A stretch of DNA of 64,000 nucleotides from Rhizobiaceae bacterium (GTDB lineage: Bacteria; Pseudomonadota; Alphaproteobacteria; Rhizobiales; Rhizobiaceae): assembly GCA_019635795.1 (NCBI GenBank), contig JAHBYV010000005.1, forward strand, positions 1 to 64,000, written 5' to 3'. This document shows, in pieces, positions 15,893-25,500 of this stretch (its first letter is position 1; every line of letters begins with the position of its first letter). Under the pieces are notes generated by a model. The model searched no databases. It had not been told where the DNA came from and saw nothing but the letters and a program-made list of their open reading frames with translations. The position numbers and the translations under genes are program-made.

Positions 15893-17013
15893 GATCCCAC
15901 CTCCTGTGCGTAGGAGAAAAGGCGCGTGAGCGCTGCGCGTGCAATGTCTCGCTCAGCGGCTGATCGTGTGTGGTCGCTGGCCTCCGCCAGCAGGGCATTG
16001 GCCGCTTCCCTGAGCGCGCCGCCGCGATCAATCATATCGAGATCGTCGGCCTCGCAATCAGTAAATAAGCCGCTGTCGTCAAAATCAACGAAAGCAAAAT
16101 CGGGTGTCGCGCTCGCTATAGCGGTTGCAAGTCTGGTTCGGTCATTCAGCCGGCAGTGTCCACTTACCACGAGCCTGAGCAGGGTTTGTCGCCGCTCGCG
16201 GCTATCCGGCAGCACATCGCCTAGCGACGTAACGGCGTCTTCTCCAGATAAGAGATGCAGGTTTAGCGTATGCCACGAAAAACTTTGCGTTGGAAATGTT
16301 GTGACCTGCGGCACCGCGCCGGGCCCCGCGATGTTGACCAGCAGCGCCTCACCCGGGCGCTCGTGCTTGAATCGGTCCGGTTCCGGCGCGCCGCTATAGC
16401 GGGTGCGTGGATCAATCTCCAGCGCCCCGTGCCAATCCCCAAGTGCAAGGTAATCGAGACCTGCACGACCGGCGCGGTCGGGAGCTATAATGTCTGCAAA
16501 GGAAGCATTTTCTGAAAAGCTCTGAACGGCACCATGAGCCAGTCCGATCCGTATTGTTTCGGGGGAAGAGGATTGACCGTCCATCCACTCCGTCAAGTCG
16601 CGGCCAGGCCGTCGCGTGGTGCAGGGCGCTGGAAGCAACATGACATCCGGAGCAAGTTGAAGCGGTTGTGCCTCAACGGCGAGCGTCACGTTTTCAGGGG
16701 CTTCGGAGCCTAGCGCGGTCCATAGCTGTGCCGCCTGCAGTGAGTCGTGATTTCCTGGCAGGATGACCCAGCGAATTGTATCATGATGCTTCATTTCAGC
16801 GAGCGCCTGCCGACGCACATGCGCCGCCGGAGTTTCGCTGTCGAACGTATCGCCTGCGAGCAAAATTGTATCTGCACCCGAACGACGCGCCTGTTCGGCA
16901 AGCTTGGCAAGAACGGCATGGCGGGCTTCTCGCAAGCGGCCGGGAAGGTCGCCTTCAAAATTGCCAAAGCCCTTCCCAAGATGCAGATCGCTCGAATGTA
17001 TGAATCGATACAT
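15889..17013 (-). CDS. DNA-repair metallophosphoesterase, YhaO/SbcD family
   Basis: A 374-residue calcineurin-like phosphoesterase. The two-metal motifs are clear: SSDLHLG (D9, H11), GDTFD (D54) and GNHD (N87, H88), followed by GLAHG and LGDWH, the last metal-binding histidines. It is the probable nuclease subunit of a complex with the ATPase encoded directly downstream (four-base overlap). Together they resemble SbcD/SbcC and Mre11/Rad50, and more closely YhaO/YhaN. The gene begins at 17013, and the upstream 155 bases separate it from the copper chaperone gene. Confidence 0.9.
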   Translation of the reverse strand: MYRFIHSSDLHLGKGFGNFEGDLPGRLREARHAVLAKLAEQARRSGADTILLAGDTFDSETPAAHVRRQALAEMKHHDTIRWVILPGNHDSLQAAQLWTALGSEAPENVTLAVEAQPLQLAPDVMLLPAPCTTRRPGRDLTEWMDGQSSSPETIRIGLAHGAVQSFSENASFADIIAPDRAGRAGLDYLALGDWHGALEIDPRTRYSGAPEPDRFKHERPGEALLVNIAGPGAVPQVTTFPTQSFSWHTLNLHLLSGEDAVTSLGDVLPDSRERRQTLLRLVVSGHCRLNDRTRLATAIASATPDFAFVDFDDSGLFTDCEADDLDMIDRGGALREAANALLAEASDHTRSAAERDIARAALTRLFSYAQEVGS

Positions 17014-17168
17014 GGCCAGCCGGAAAATTGTTGTTCATCAAAAAACGAGCGCCGCTATGCGCTGCGAATTGTAGCTTACATACGCTGCAATCCAAGTAAG
17101 AGAGAAGAGAATATCTAGGGTTCAATGCCCAGCGCCGCACCCGACGGTGTGGCGCTGGAGTTCATGTG

Positions 17169-17729
17169 TCAGCCGCCATGTGCTCCATGGGCGTTCTTTT
17201 TCTGGTGCGCTCCGCCCATGGCTTCTACGGAGAATTCGACCTCGATCTTTCCCGCCCTCTCAAAAGTCAGGCTCCCGGAAAACTTGTCGCCCTTCTTTTT
17301 TGGGTCTGTCAGCCCCATGAACATGATGTGATATGAGCCGGGTTTAAGCTCGACTTCTCCGCCTGCGGGAATCTCAACGCTTTCGACAGGACGCATTGTC
17401 ATAACGCCACTGCTATCAACCGACATTTCGTGAATTTCGGTCTTGCTCGCGATTGTCCCGGAGGCAGCGATCAGCTTGTCAGCCTGCTTTCCGTGATTGA
17501 CTATTTTTACATAACCTGCGGCCACCTTCGCGCCATTGGGCGTTTCCCGAGACCAGGGATGGATAATTTCGAGTTCGCCCAGCTTGAACTCGTGTGCATG
17601 GATCTGCTGGTTCATCGCAAAAAGCAGCGCGAAGGTGAATACGGCTATGCCGAGACGCTCTTCCAAAGAACGAAAGCGGGATAGCGCATAGGTCGCTGCA
17701 CCAGCGATTCGTTGAAAATAGAATGTCAT
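17169..17729 (-). CDS. Periplasmic copper chaperone, PCu(A)C family
   Basis: A 186-residue exported protein. The N-terminal hydrophobic segment (about 26-40) ends near IHAHEF, and the cupredoxin-like PCu(A)C domain follows. The copper-binding signature is seen as H100, M112, H134 and M136, with exactly 21 residues between M112 and H134 as in the family consensus. The C-terminal tail is rich in His and Gly and could bind extra metal. The start at 17729 is chosen because CGGAGAA precedes it; an in-frame extension to 17789 lacks a signal-like start. PCu(A)C proteins deliver Cu(I) to cytochrome oxidase. Here the upstream gene is a small Cys/His protein often found beside copper genes. Confidence 0.9.
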   Translation of the reverse strand: MTFYFQRIAGAATYALSRFRSLEERLGIAVFTFALLFAMNQQIHAHEFKLGELEIIHPWSRETPNGAKVAAGYVKIVNHGKQADKLIAASGTIASKTEIHEMSVDSSGVMTMRPVESVEIPAGGEVELKPGSYHIMFMGLTDPKKKGDKFSGSLTFERAGKIEVEFSVEAMGGAHQKKNAHGAHGG

Positions 17730-17801
17730 TTCAGTTCTCCGATCACGTACCGGACTTTCGATTGTCGGGCACGTCTGATTTCTCTGCAAAAATTAAGATG
17801 G

Positions 17802-18161
17802 TCAGATTGTGATCGAAGGCGGCGCACGTGGTGCCCCTGCACCGTGCAAGGGCAGATGTGAGCCGTCATGAATATAGAGCGGCGGGCGAAGTGCCTCACC
17901 GCGGGCTACGCGCGGGTTGGAAAGTGCATGCTTGGAGTCGCTTCCGAAAGCCGCAAAGGCGAAGAGATTGCACGAAGTTGTGCAGCAATCCAGCTTGTTG
18001 GGGTGCTTTGACTGATGGTTTTGGCCGGACGCTGAATCGCCAATGCACAGCGGATTGCCGAACGCGTCCAGTGTTGGCCCCGCACTGGCAGAGGCACCAA
18101 TGACCAGCGCGCCCAGTAAAGCCTGAACGACAAGAAGCACGGCGGCGACATGCGCAACCAT
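17802..18161 (-). CDS. small exported Cys/His protein, DUF2946-like
   Basis: A 119-residue protein with an N-terminal signal or membrane segment (VAAVLLVVQALLGALVIGA). It has the short motif GPTLDAFGNPLC, a DCCTTSC cysteine cluster and scattered histidines, which is the pattern of the DUF2946 family often found next to copper-handling genes. GGAAGA before the ATG at 18161 supports that start; a TTG at 18194 would add 11 residues. It lies 72 bases upstream of the PCu(A)C gene on the same strand and probably shares its mRNA. The function is unknown, and a role in copper handling is inferred from cysteine content and position. Confidence 0.65.
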   Translation of the reverse strand: MVAHVAAVLLVVQALLGALVIGASASAGPTLDAFGNPLCIGDSASGQNHQSKHPNKLDCCTTSCNLFAFAAFGSDSKHALSNPRVARGEALRPPLYIHDGSHLPLHGAGAPRAPPSITI

Positions 18162-18316
18162 TTTCTTCCACTGTTCATGCCTGAAAAGCTGCAATGCCGA
18201 ACCTCGTTTGCCGCACCCTATCAGCCGGGAAAGGCGTGGAGAATAGTCAATAAGCTGACTGCGACGCCACTACGCACGCGAAAATCAATAACGTCGCACT
18301 TCCCGACCGCGATGGC

Positions 18317-19660
18317 TTATACGGCCACCGAATGTCTGGCGTTGCCTTTTGCGAGGTAGGGATCAAAGTGTGCTGCCACCATGCGCGCCAGCGTACGGTC
18401 GGAGACAATGTAGGAATCGCCACAGCGCTCGAATCCATAATTATCGTGCGCCTGCGCGAGCAAACCGGCCTCGGCAAGAACTGGCTTTGCGGCGGGTCCG
18501 AATTGCTCAAGCAAACGGTTGGTATCCAGCGCAAAATCACACATCAAGCGCTCTATTACCCAGCCGCGAATACGGTCGTCCTGCGTTAGTGCAATGCCGC
18601 GCGCTATTGCCAGACTGTTGTCCTGAACAATTCGGCTATATTCGGAGGTTGAGACCGTGTTTTGTGCATAGCCGTCGCGATAACGGCTGACAGATGAAGG
18701 TCCGAGGCCGATGAGCGTCTCGCAGCGGTCGTCGGTGTAACCCTGGAAGTTGCGGCGCAAGCGCCCCTCGCGGGCGGCTATGGCGAGGCTGTCCTCGGGC
18801 AGGGCGAAATGGTCGATGCCGATTACCTCGTATCCATCGCGGGCAATGCGCGCAGCCGCTGTTTGCGCCTGCTCCAATCGCGCGGTGCCTTTTGGCAGCG
18901 CGGATTCGTCAATCATCGTCTGGTGTTTCTTGAACCATGGAACATGCGCATAGCCGAACAGCGCGATTCGATCTGGTCTGAGGGACAAAGCCTGATCCAG
19001 TGTTGAGCCGAGCGTCTCCAGCGTCTGGTGCGGCAAGCCGTAAAGCAGGTCGAGATTGACTGAACAGACACCGCGGTCGCGAAGGCCGTTCACAATGCCA
19101 GCGGTAAGCTCGAATGACTGCATCCGGTTGATCGTCTTTTGCACAAGCGGATCGAAATCCTGAACGCCGAGGCTGGCGCGTGTCATGCCGATTTCGGCAA
19201 GGGCGTCCAGCCTGTCGTCGCCCATATCGTTGGGATCAATCTCGACACTGAATTCAAGATCGACTGATAGTGAAAAACTGGAGTCAATCTCGGCGCGCAA
19301 GGCTTTCATGTCGAGCGGCTTCAGCATGGTGGGGGAGCCGCCACCCCAATGGATTGCGCTAACGCGTCCCCGACTGCCTATAAGTTGGCCAAACAAACGT
19401 ATCTCTGCCTTCAGCGCCTCAAGATAGGTCGCAACCGGCTCATAACGAAGCGTCTGCTTGGTGTGACAGGCACAGAACCAGCAAAGTCTGTCGCAATATG
19501 GAATGTGCAGATAGAGCGAGATTTCCTCGCCTTCAGGCATAGATGTGATCCATCCTTCCACGGTGCTGGAATCAACGCCGGAGTGAAAATGCGGCGCGGT
19601 TGGATAGCTCGTATAGCGCGGAACATTCGTTTCAATTGCGCGGTGCGACGTTGCAGTCAT
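18317..19660 (-). CDS. hemN: Oxygen-independent coproporphyrinogen III oxidase
   Basis: A 447-residue radical SAM enzyme that converts coproporphyrinogen III to protoporphyrinogen IX when oxygen is scarce. The N-terminus has the NVPRYTSYPTAP block typical of HemN. The cluster motif CDRLCWFCAC at 56-65 supplies the [4Fe-4S] cysteines C56, C60 and C63 plus the HemN-type extra C65. GGGSPT and the EIDP motif follow. The ATG at 19660 fits the family N-terminus and has GGGGGTGA before it; the upstream extension is unlikely. An FNR box lies 55 bases upstream and an FnrN-like regulator gene directly before it, so induction under low oxygen is strongly suggested. Confidence 0.95.
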   Translation of the reverse strand: MTATSHRAIETNVPRYTSYPTAPHFHSGVDSSTVEGWITSMPEGEEISLYLHIPYCDRLCWFCACHTKQTLRYEPVATYLEALKAEIRLFGQLIGSRGRVSAIHWGGGSPTMLKPLDMKALRAEIDSSFSLSVDLEFSVEIDPNDMGDDRLDALAEIGMTRASLGVQDFDPLVQKTINRMQSFELTAGIVNGLRDRGVCSVNLDLLYGLPHQTLETLGSTLDQALSLRPDRIALFGYAHVPWFKKHQTMIDESALPKGTARLEQAQTAAARIARDGYEVIGIDHFALPEDSLAIAAREGRLRRNFQGYTDDRCETLIGLGPSSVSRYRDGYAQNTVSTSEYSRIVQDNSLAIARGIALTQDDRIRGWVIERLMCDFALDTNRLLEQFGPAAKPVLAEAGLLAQAHDNYGFERCGDSYIVSDRTLARMVAAHFDPYLAKGNARHSVAV

Positions 19661-19714
19661 GTCACCCCCATTCAAGCGGACGCCATGCTTTGCCACATGC
19701 GCAACTGGTACTCG

Positions 19715-19728
19715 TTGATATAGGTCAA
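19715..19728 (-). promoter_or_regulatory. FNR/FixK-type box upstream of hemN
   Basis: TTGATATAGGTCAA matches TTGAT-N4-ATCAA at nine of ten defined bases. Its centre is about 61 bases before the hemN start codon, leaving room for a class II activated promoter with a short leader. It also sits just after the stop of the FnrN-like gene, which makes that protein the natural candidate to bind it. Confidence 0.85.
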
Positions 19729-19740
19729 TGTGTAAGGAAA

Positions 19741-20463
19741 TCAGTTTCCCGCGCGGTGCGCCAGCCGTTGCAAGTCATCAACAATCACGTGCCGGTTGTT
19801 CTCAATGCGAATTATGCCCTCTGTTCTGAGGCGTGTTATCTGCCGGCTGACGGTCTCTATGGTCAGGCCCAGAAAATCCGCAATATCGGCGCGAGACAAG
19901 GGCAGGTTAAACGAAACGCTTGTCTGTTTGCCGGGATCTATATTGCGTGCGATCATCAGCAGAAAGGTGGCAACCTTCTCAGACGCAGATTTGCGCCCAA
20001 GCATAACCATCCAGTCACGCGCCTGATCGAGCTCCTTCAGCGTCTGTTCCAGCAGGCGATGCTGCAAGTCGGGATATTCGGCCATCATCTTTTCAATGAC
20101 ACGGCGCGGGAAGGAGCAAAGCTCGACATGCGTGGCGGCTTCTGCAGCAAGCGCGCTTTCGGCCTTGAACGGCCTTCCGACAAAGTCCGGCGCGAACTGG
20201 AGACCAACGATTTGCTGGCGACCATCAGAAAGCGTTTTGGTGAGCTTTACGACACCTGCCAGAACGTTGGAGTAACGTTCGACATTCTGCGCATCGCTGA
20301 CCAGCACATCACCTTCTTCCGCGCGATGTTTGAACGACGATTTTGCAAGCGTAACCAGTTGTTCCGGTTCAAGCGCACCGCATACACCGCGATGGCGTGC
20401 TTCGCACGAAACGCAGAGCACGGGGATTCCTGCCGAATGAATATCTTTCCGCATGCTGCTCAT
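19741..20463 (-). CDS. fnrN: Crp/Fnr-family oxygen-responsive regulator, FnrN/FnrL type
   Basis: A 240-residue regulator. N-terminal cysteines C17, C20 and C28, together with C116, match the four cysteines that bind the oxygen-labile [4Fe-4S] cluster in Fnr and FnrN. The cyclic-nucleotide-like beta domain follows. The C-terminal winged helix (about 190-220) contains ETVSRQ, whose Glu, Ser and Arg read TTGAT-type sites. FixK proteins lack the N-terminal cysteines, so FnrN is the better call. It is followed by hemN and an FNR box; this fnrN-hemN linkage is common in rhizobia and Brucella. Confidence 0.92.
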   Translation of the reverse strand: MSSMRKDIHSAGIPVLCVSCEARHRGVCGALEPEQLVTLAKSSFKHRAEEGDVLVSDAQNVERYSNVLAGVVKLTKTLSDGRQQIVGLQFAPDFVGRPFKAESALAAEAATHVELCSFPRRVIEKMMAEYPDLQHRLLEQTLKELDQARDWMVMLGRKSASEKVATFLLMIARNIDPGKQTSVSFNLPLSRADIADFLGLTIETVSRQITRLRTEGIIRIENNRHVIVDDLQRLAHRAGN

Positions 20464-20518
20464 ATTAGCGGCCTATCATCCCGCGATGTACCGCGCCATA
20501 GCGCATTTTGTCCTGCAC

Positions 20519-22501
20519 CTATTGGGGCAGGACATTCATAAGATAGCGATGCTGGCGCAAATAGTAAGCCTGAAGCTCAGGAATTTGATCTTCCAGCGTC
20601 GCAAGGCGCGCAATCGCCTTTTCCGTCCGTCTTTCATACATATCGTCAATGAAAGCTCTGTGCGCTGAAAGAGCCGCATTGCCCACTTCATTGATAAGGA
20701 CGGTCGAGATTGTAGCTGTCTCGGATTTGCCTTTGACCGACACACGATCGAGTTCCAAAATGGGCAGGCGCTCGCCAATTTGCCTTGCCGTTTCCGGTCC
20801 CATCAGGATGGAAACATTGTAGCTCTTCGTCTGGCTTTCGAGCCGCGATGCCAGATTGACGGCATCACCCAGCGCCGAATAGTCGAAGCGTTTCTCCGAT
20901 CCCATATTGCCAACAACGCAATCACCCGTGTTGACGCCAATGCCGATCTTCAGCGCAATTGGCTCTTCGCCCGAAGCGGCAGCTTCTTCGGCCAGTTCCG
21001 CATTGAGCCTGTCCAGAGCCGTCAGCATGTTCTTTGCTGCCTGCACAGCGTGGAGCGCATGGTCCGGGTCGTCCAGCGGCGCGTTCCAGAAAGCCATGAT
21101 GCAATCGCCTATATATTTATCGATCGTGCCGCCGGCATTCATCACTGCATCGGAGAGGGGGTTGAGCAGGCGATTGACCAGATTGGTCAGCTGTTCGGGA
21201 TGGTCTTTCATACGCTCCGAAATCGAAGTGAAGCCGCGCACGTCGCAAAACAGAATTGTAAGAGTGCGGCGTTCTCCACCCAGTTTGAGCCTATCGGGAT
21301 CGTCGGTCAGCTGGCGCACGAGTTCGGGCGAAAGATATTGCGAGAAGGCGCGAGTTATATCGCGTCGCATTCTACGCTCGGATGCAAAATCGCGGGCACT
21401 TTGCGCAAGCGACACAATCGCGAATGCAAATGCTGGCGCAGCGGGCGGCAGATTCACGCGGCCAAATCTCAACAGGAGGAATGAACCCAGCACGATTGCA
21501 ACGACGCCGATCAGCGCGGCAGGAAATGTGCGCCAGCTCGTACCGCGCATGGTCACGGCCGCCGCTGCGGCCGCGGCTGCAAAAACAGAAGCAATTGCGG
21601 CCCATATCGGCGCGCCGCGAATGAACTGACCTGTTGCAAGATTGTCGAAGATAGTGGCCTGTATTTCTGCGCCTGAAACCAGCGTCCCCGTTCGTGCGCT
21701 CCAGGGTGTAGGATAAGCGTCGGCACCGCCAGACTTTGTTGTGGGTGCCGACTGCATCGAAAGCCCCACAATCACAGTCTTATCGCGGAAGATGCCTGGG
21801 GGCAGGAACTGTTCCGGTGCAAGCGCCTGATAATAGGACACGGTCTCATAGCTGCGTGGCGGCCCATAAGCCTGAATGTAGGCTGGTTGGGGCAGCGGAG
21901 CAGGGTGGCCCAAAAGCACCTGCGAAAAGCCGTCCTGATAAGAGGGTATACGGCGCAGCGTTCCATCCCGGTCGAGGCTGATTGAGGCGACGCCAGACCT
22001 CGCCCCTTTATCTGTCAGTTGCGGCAGGGGTTCGGTACGCAGCATCTGGCTGGCCTGCGCTGTTTCTAGAATGGAAATATCCGACGCAAGCACCACATCA
22101 GGGCCCATTGAATCCGCCAGGGCCTCGTCTGCTTGTGGTGTGGACGGTTCGGCAAAAATAATGTCCATTCCTATGGACTTTGCCCCCGCTGCCCGAAGCG
22201 ACTTGATCAATTGCGCATGAAGCTCGCGCGGCCAAGGCCATTGACGATTGATTTCAGCCAGCGACGGTTCGTCTATTGCTACAATGATTGGCCCATCGTC
22301 GGGCCGTTCGACATGATAGGTCGTGGAAAGATAGTCGAATATTCGGGCGTCGATAAGCTGCCATGGCCCGGTGAGAGAAAGCAGCGAAATCAGTATAGCC
22401 GTGAATGTTGCTGTAAGTGCCAGCCCTGCCAGACGCTTGGGGGAGCTTCGCTTGCCATGTGTGACTATAGCAAGTCGTTTCCACCAGGGCCGTTCGCCCA
22501 T
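20519..22501 (-). CDS. CHASE2-domain class III adenylate/guanylate cyclase
   Basis: A 660-residue membrane-bound cyclase. One membrane helix (about 24-43) leads into an extracytoplasmic CHASE2 sensor (about 50-285). Three further helices (about 290-365) are followed by a cytoplasmic class III cyclase domain (about 400-600). Metal-binding aspartates are seen in FCDVRGFTS and YIGDCIMAFW. The Lys in GGTIDKYIGD and the Ser in FDYSALGDAVN occupy purine-reading positions and favour ATP over GTP, by analogy with CyaC-type cyclases. The ATG at 22501 shares one base with the stop of the FecR gene (TGATG), so the two are translationally coupled. FecR plus CHASE2-cyclase pairs recur in alphaproteobacteria. 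The signal sensed is unknown. Confidence 0.92.
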   Translation of the reverse strand: MGERPWWKRLAIVTHGKRSSPKRLAGLALTATFTAILISLLSLTGPWQLIDARIFDYLSTTYHVERPDDGPIIVAIDEPSLAEINRQWPWPRELHAQLIKSLRAAGAKSIGMDIIFAEPSTPQADEALADSMGPDVVLASDISILETAQASQMLRTEPLPQLTDKGARSGVASISLDRDGTLRRIPSYQDGFSQVLLGHPAPLPQPAYIQAYGPPRSYETVSYYQALAPEQFLPPGIFRDKTVIVGLSMQSAPTTKSGGADAYPTPWSARTGTLVSGAEIQATIFDNLATGQFIRGAPIWAAIASVFAAAAAAAAVTMRGTSWRTFPAALIGVVAIVLGSFLLLRFGRVNLPPAAPAFAFAIVSLAQSARDFASERRMRRDITRAFSQYLSPELVRQLTDDPDRLKLGGERRTLTILFCDVRGFTSISERMKDHPEQLTNLVNRLLNPLSDAVMNAGGTIDKYIGDCIMAFWNAPLDDPDHALHAVQAAKNMLTALDRLNAELAEEAAASGEEPIALKIGIGVNTGDCVVGNMGSEKRFDYSALGDAVNLASRLESQTKSYNVSILMGPETARQIGERLPILELDRVSVKGKSETATISTVLINEVGNAALSAHRAFIDDMYERRTEKAIARLATLEDQIPELQAYYLRQHRYLMNVLPQ

Positions 22502-25500
22502 CAGAACCGGACCTTGAACGTGCCTACAAAGGTCTGACCCCAACCGGGAGTGTTTGGCGCGACAAGGAATTCCTCGTCGAGCAGATTATAAGCGCCCAGC
22601 TGGAGTTCAAACCGCTTGTCGAATGGTTCCCACGTCAGGAAAGCATCGGCAGTCCAGTAATCTTCGAGTTCATCACGACCCTGTCCGGACTGCCGCTCGC
22701 CAACATAGGTTGCGGCGAGTGTTAGCTTGATGTTGGCCGGATTCACCCAGGTAATACCTGCCCGACCGGATAGCTCCGGCACATATGGCAGACCAAGCCC
22801 GAAGCCCGGACTTTGCGGGTCTTTATCTTCGGAATCTGCGTAAGAGGCAGTTGCGAACACGCCGAATCCGTGCCCAAGCCACAGGTTAGCTGTTCCGCTG
22901 ACGCGATCAATTTGCCCCTCTGAAACTGCGATAGTGTTGGTCGTGCCCGGAATGGGAATTGAAAGGTCGTGCACTGACTGGTGCTGGTAATCGATCGAAG
23001 TGAAGAAACGGCTCGTCCATTCCGCGTCCCAGCGCGCTGCGAATGTGTCAGAATACCCGCCAACAGCCATTGGCAACTGGTTGGATTGCATCCCGACAAT
23101 GCCGATAGGCGCAAGCGTCATGTCACTGGCCGCTTCCGTTTCCCGAATGTAGCCAGCGCGCAAGGATTGGCCGGGCATGAATTCCCACGCAGCACCGATC
23201 CGTGGCTCGAAACGATCTGCATCGACGGAGTCGTCAAACAGTGTAGCGAACGCGCCTGCTTCCAGTTTCAGGTCAGGCGTGACCTGCATCGTTGCATCGG
23301 CATAAACGCGACCGAAAGTCGTGTCGCTCTCCGCCGATATGCTGTTCTCGAACCCTGTTCCCAACTGCGGGAAGAATACGCTTGCCGAAACCGTTTGATG
23401 AATGTCGATTTTCCCAACCTCGGCGCCATAGCGCCAAACAACATCGCCTGTCTCGACGGTGTGATTTAACGCGGCCAGATATGACTTCTGGTCGTTCGTA
23501 TTCGTTTCGCGCTGCGTGTATATCGTGATGTCGGGTGGTAGCTGGAATACGTATTCGCTTCCCTCGACATTGGTCTGCCGAACGTCGCTCGCAAAGATCG
23601 CCGCGTTCATAACGTTGTGATGACCGAACGTATGGCTCCAGCCAATGCCTCCTGTTGTGGAGCGATAGCTGTCGTTGCGGCTGTAGTTCAATGCGTCAGG
23701 GCCTGCCAGATCAATACGGGAATCGGTCAGATTGTCCTTGATGTCCTGGACATTGAGATAGGTGACGAGGCGGTCATTCGGTGTTGGCTTGGCGGTGAAA
23801 TAGCCGGTGCCAATCAGCGACTCGTAGTCGAGCGTGAAGTCTGTGAACGGGATAGCCGAGCCCGGGGCCGTGTCTTGCCTGTACTCACGCGACGGCTGCC
23901 ATTTTACATCACCGTAGAAGCTCCACGGGAAGGGCGACACCTGAAATGCCTGCAACTCGCCTTGCGCGGTTTGCTTCCAGTCGGTGCCGGTTTTCACGAA
24001 GCCGGTTCCAACTGCTCCTTCAACGAATGGACGGCGCAGGATATTTGCGCTGCGCGAGCGCCCGGAGATCATTTCAGGAGAAAACATCAGGCCCTGAAAC
24101 AAGGCTGAAAAGCCCGCATTATTTATTGTGGGCACGAACGTATTGCCGCCATAGGTGATGCTGTTGGCAAAAGGGTTGGCGCTGCCCGTGACTGCCTGGT
24201 CGACGTAGGATGCGCCGGAGAACGCATTGAATGCGCTGTCAGAATAGAAGCGCCCCCAGGCATCCAGACCCTGAAGGCGAAACGCTTCATTCAATGTCGA
24301 GCCAGCTTCCGTATTCGAGCTTACCGGTGCGTAGTCTCCACCGCGCGCGCGGGATCGTCGCATTGCTTCCTGTGCGTTGGAAATGGCCCGGTCCGAGTCA
24401 TAATCGTCAATTGCGATGGCTGTCGCATGATTTGCCGTCACCGGATCGTTCGGATCGAGTCTGTCGGCGTTTTCCAATGCTTGCGCAGCCGGTTCGCGCT
24501 GGCCGCTCTCGTAATATCCGGCAGACAGCAGTAGCAAACCTTGCGCGTATGCGGGGCTGACAGTTGATGCGGCAAGCAGGTCCTGAACACCCTTTTCAAG
24601 CTCGCCCGTTTGAAGGTGGTAGCGCCCCCTGGCTGTTAAAGCCACGTCGAACGCCGGGTCGAGTTCCAATGCCCGGTCAATAAGCGCTTTTGCTTCGCTT
24701 AGCCGATCCTGATCCAGATAAAGGATTGCCAGATTGGCGTATGAAATAGGGTCCATCGGCTCAAGCTCGATGGCGCGCTTGAAAGCGGCTTCCGCCTCTC
24801 GCGTTGCGTCGCGCGAGCTTTGGATATTGCCCATCGCGTTCCAGATCGAAGATGAACCGGGCGCGATTTCTGCTGCGCGTTCAATATCCGCAAACGCACC
24901 TTTCATGTCGCTCTTGATGCCTGCCAGATAATTGGCGCGCGCTTCCAGCGCGGTTGGATCATCAGGATCGATCGAAAGAGATCGTGAAATTGCTTCCTCT
25001 ACCTGTGGTCTGTCATCGACAAGAATCGCGAGTTGTGCGCGATAGGCGGGCAGGCTCGGATCGTCGGGATATTCCTTTTCCGCCTGTTGTATAATTTCTA
25101 TCGCGGCGGGAATGTCCTTCAGAAATCCGGCTGTCCATGCCTTTGCAAGCGCACCATAAGGGCCGCTGTGTGGAACATTAGGTTCGGCTTCTGTCCTGTC
25201 TGGATCAGCAAGCGAGCGCGAAAAATAGCCGCCATAAAGCGCCATTGCGCGTCGGCGCGCGTCAAGTCCCGGCGCGGAGCGCTGGAAAAGCTTTGCGGCC
25301 AGATCGAACTCGTGACGGGAGCCGGCAACCAGAGCATCAATCAGATCAAGACGCGCCTTCTGGCTGCGTGAAAGGTGCTTGCCGCGAATATTCTTCGCAG
25401 CCTCAAGCGCTGCCGCCTTGCCATCATAGCTGAAGGAAGCCTCGGCAAGATCAAGCCAATCGTCAATGCTGCGCGCGGCTGGCGGCTTCGCACCAATCTC

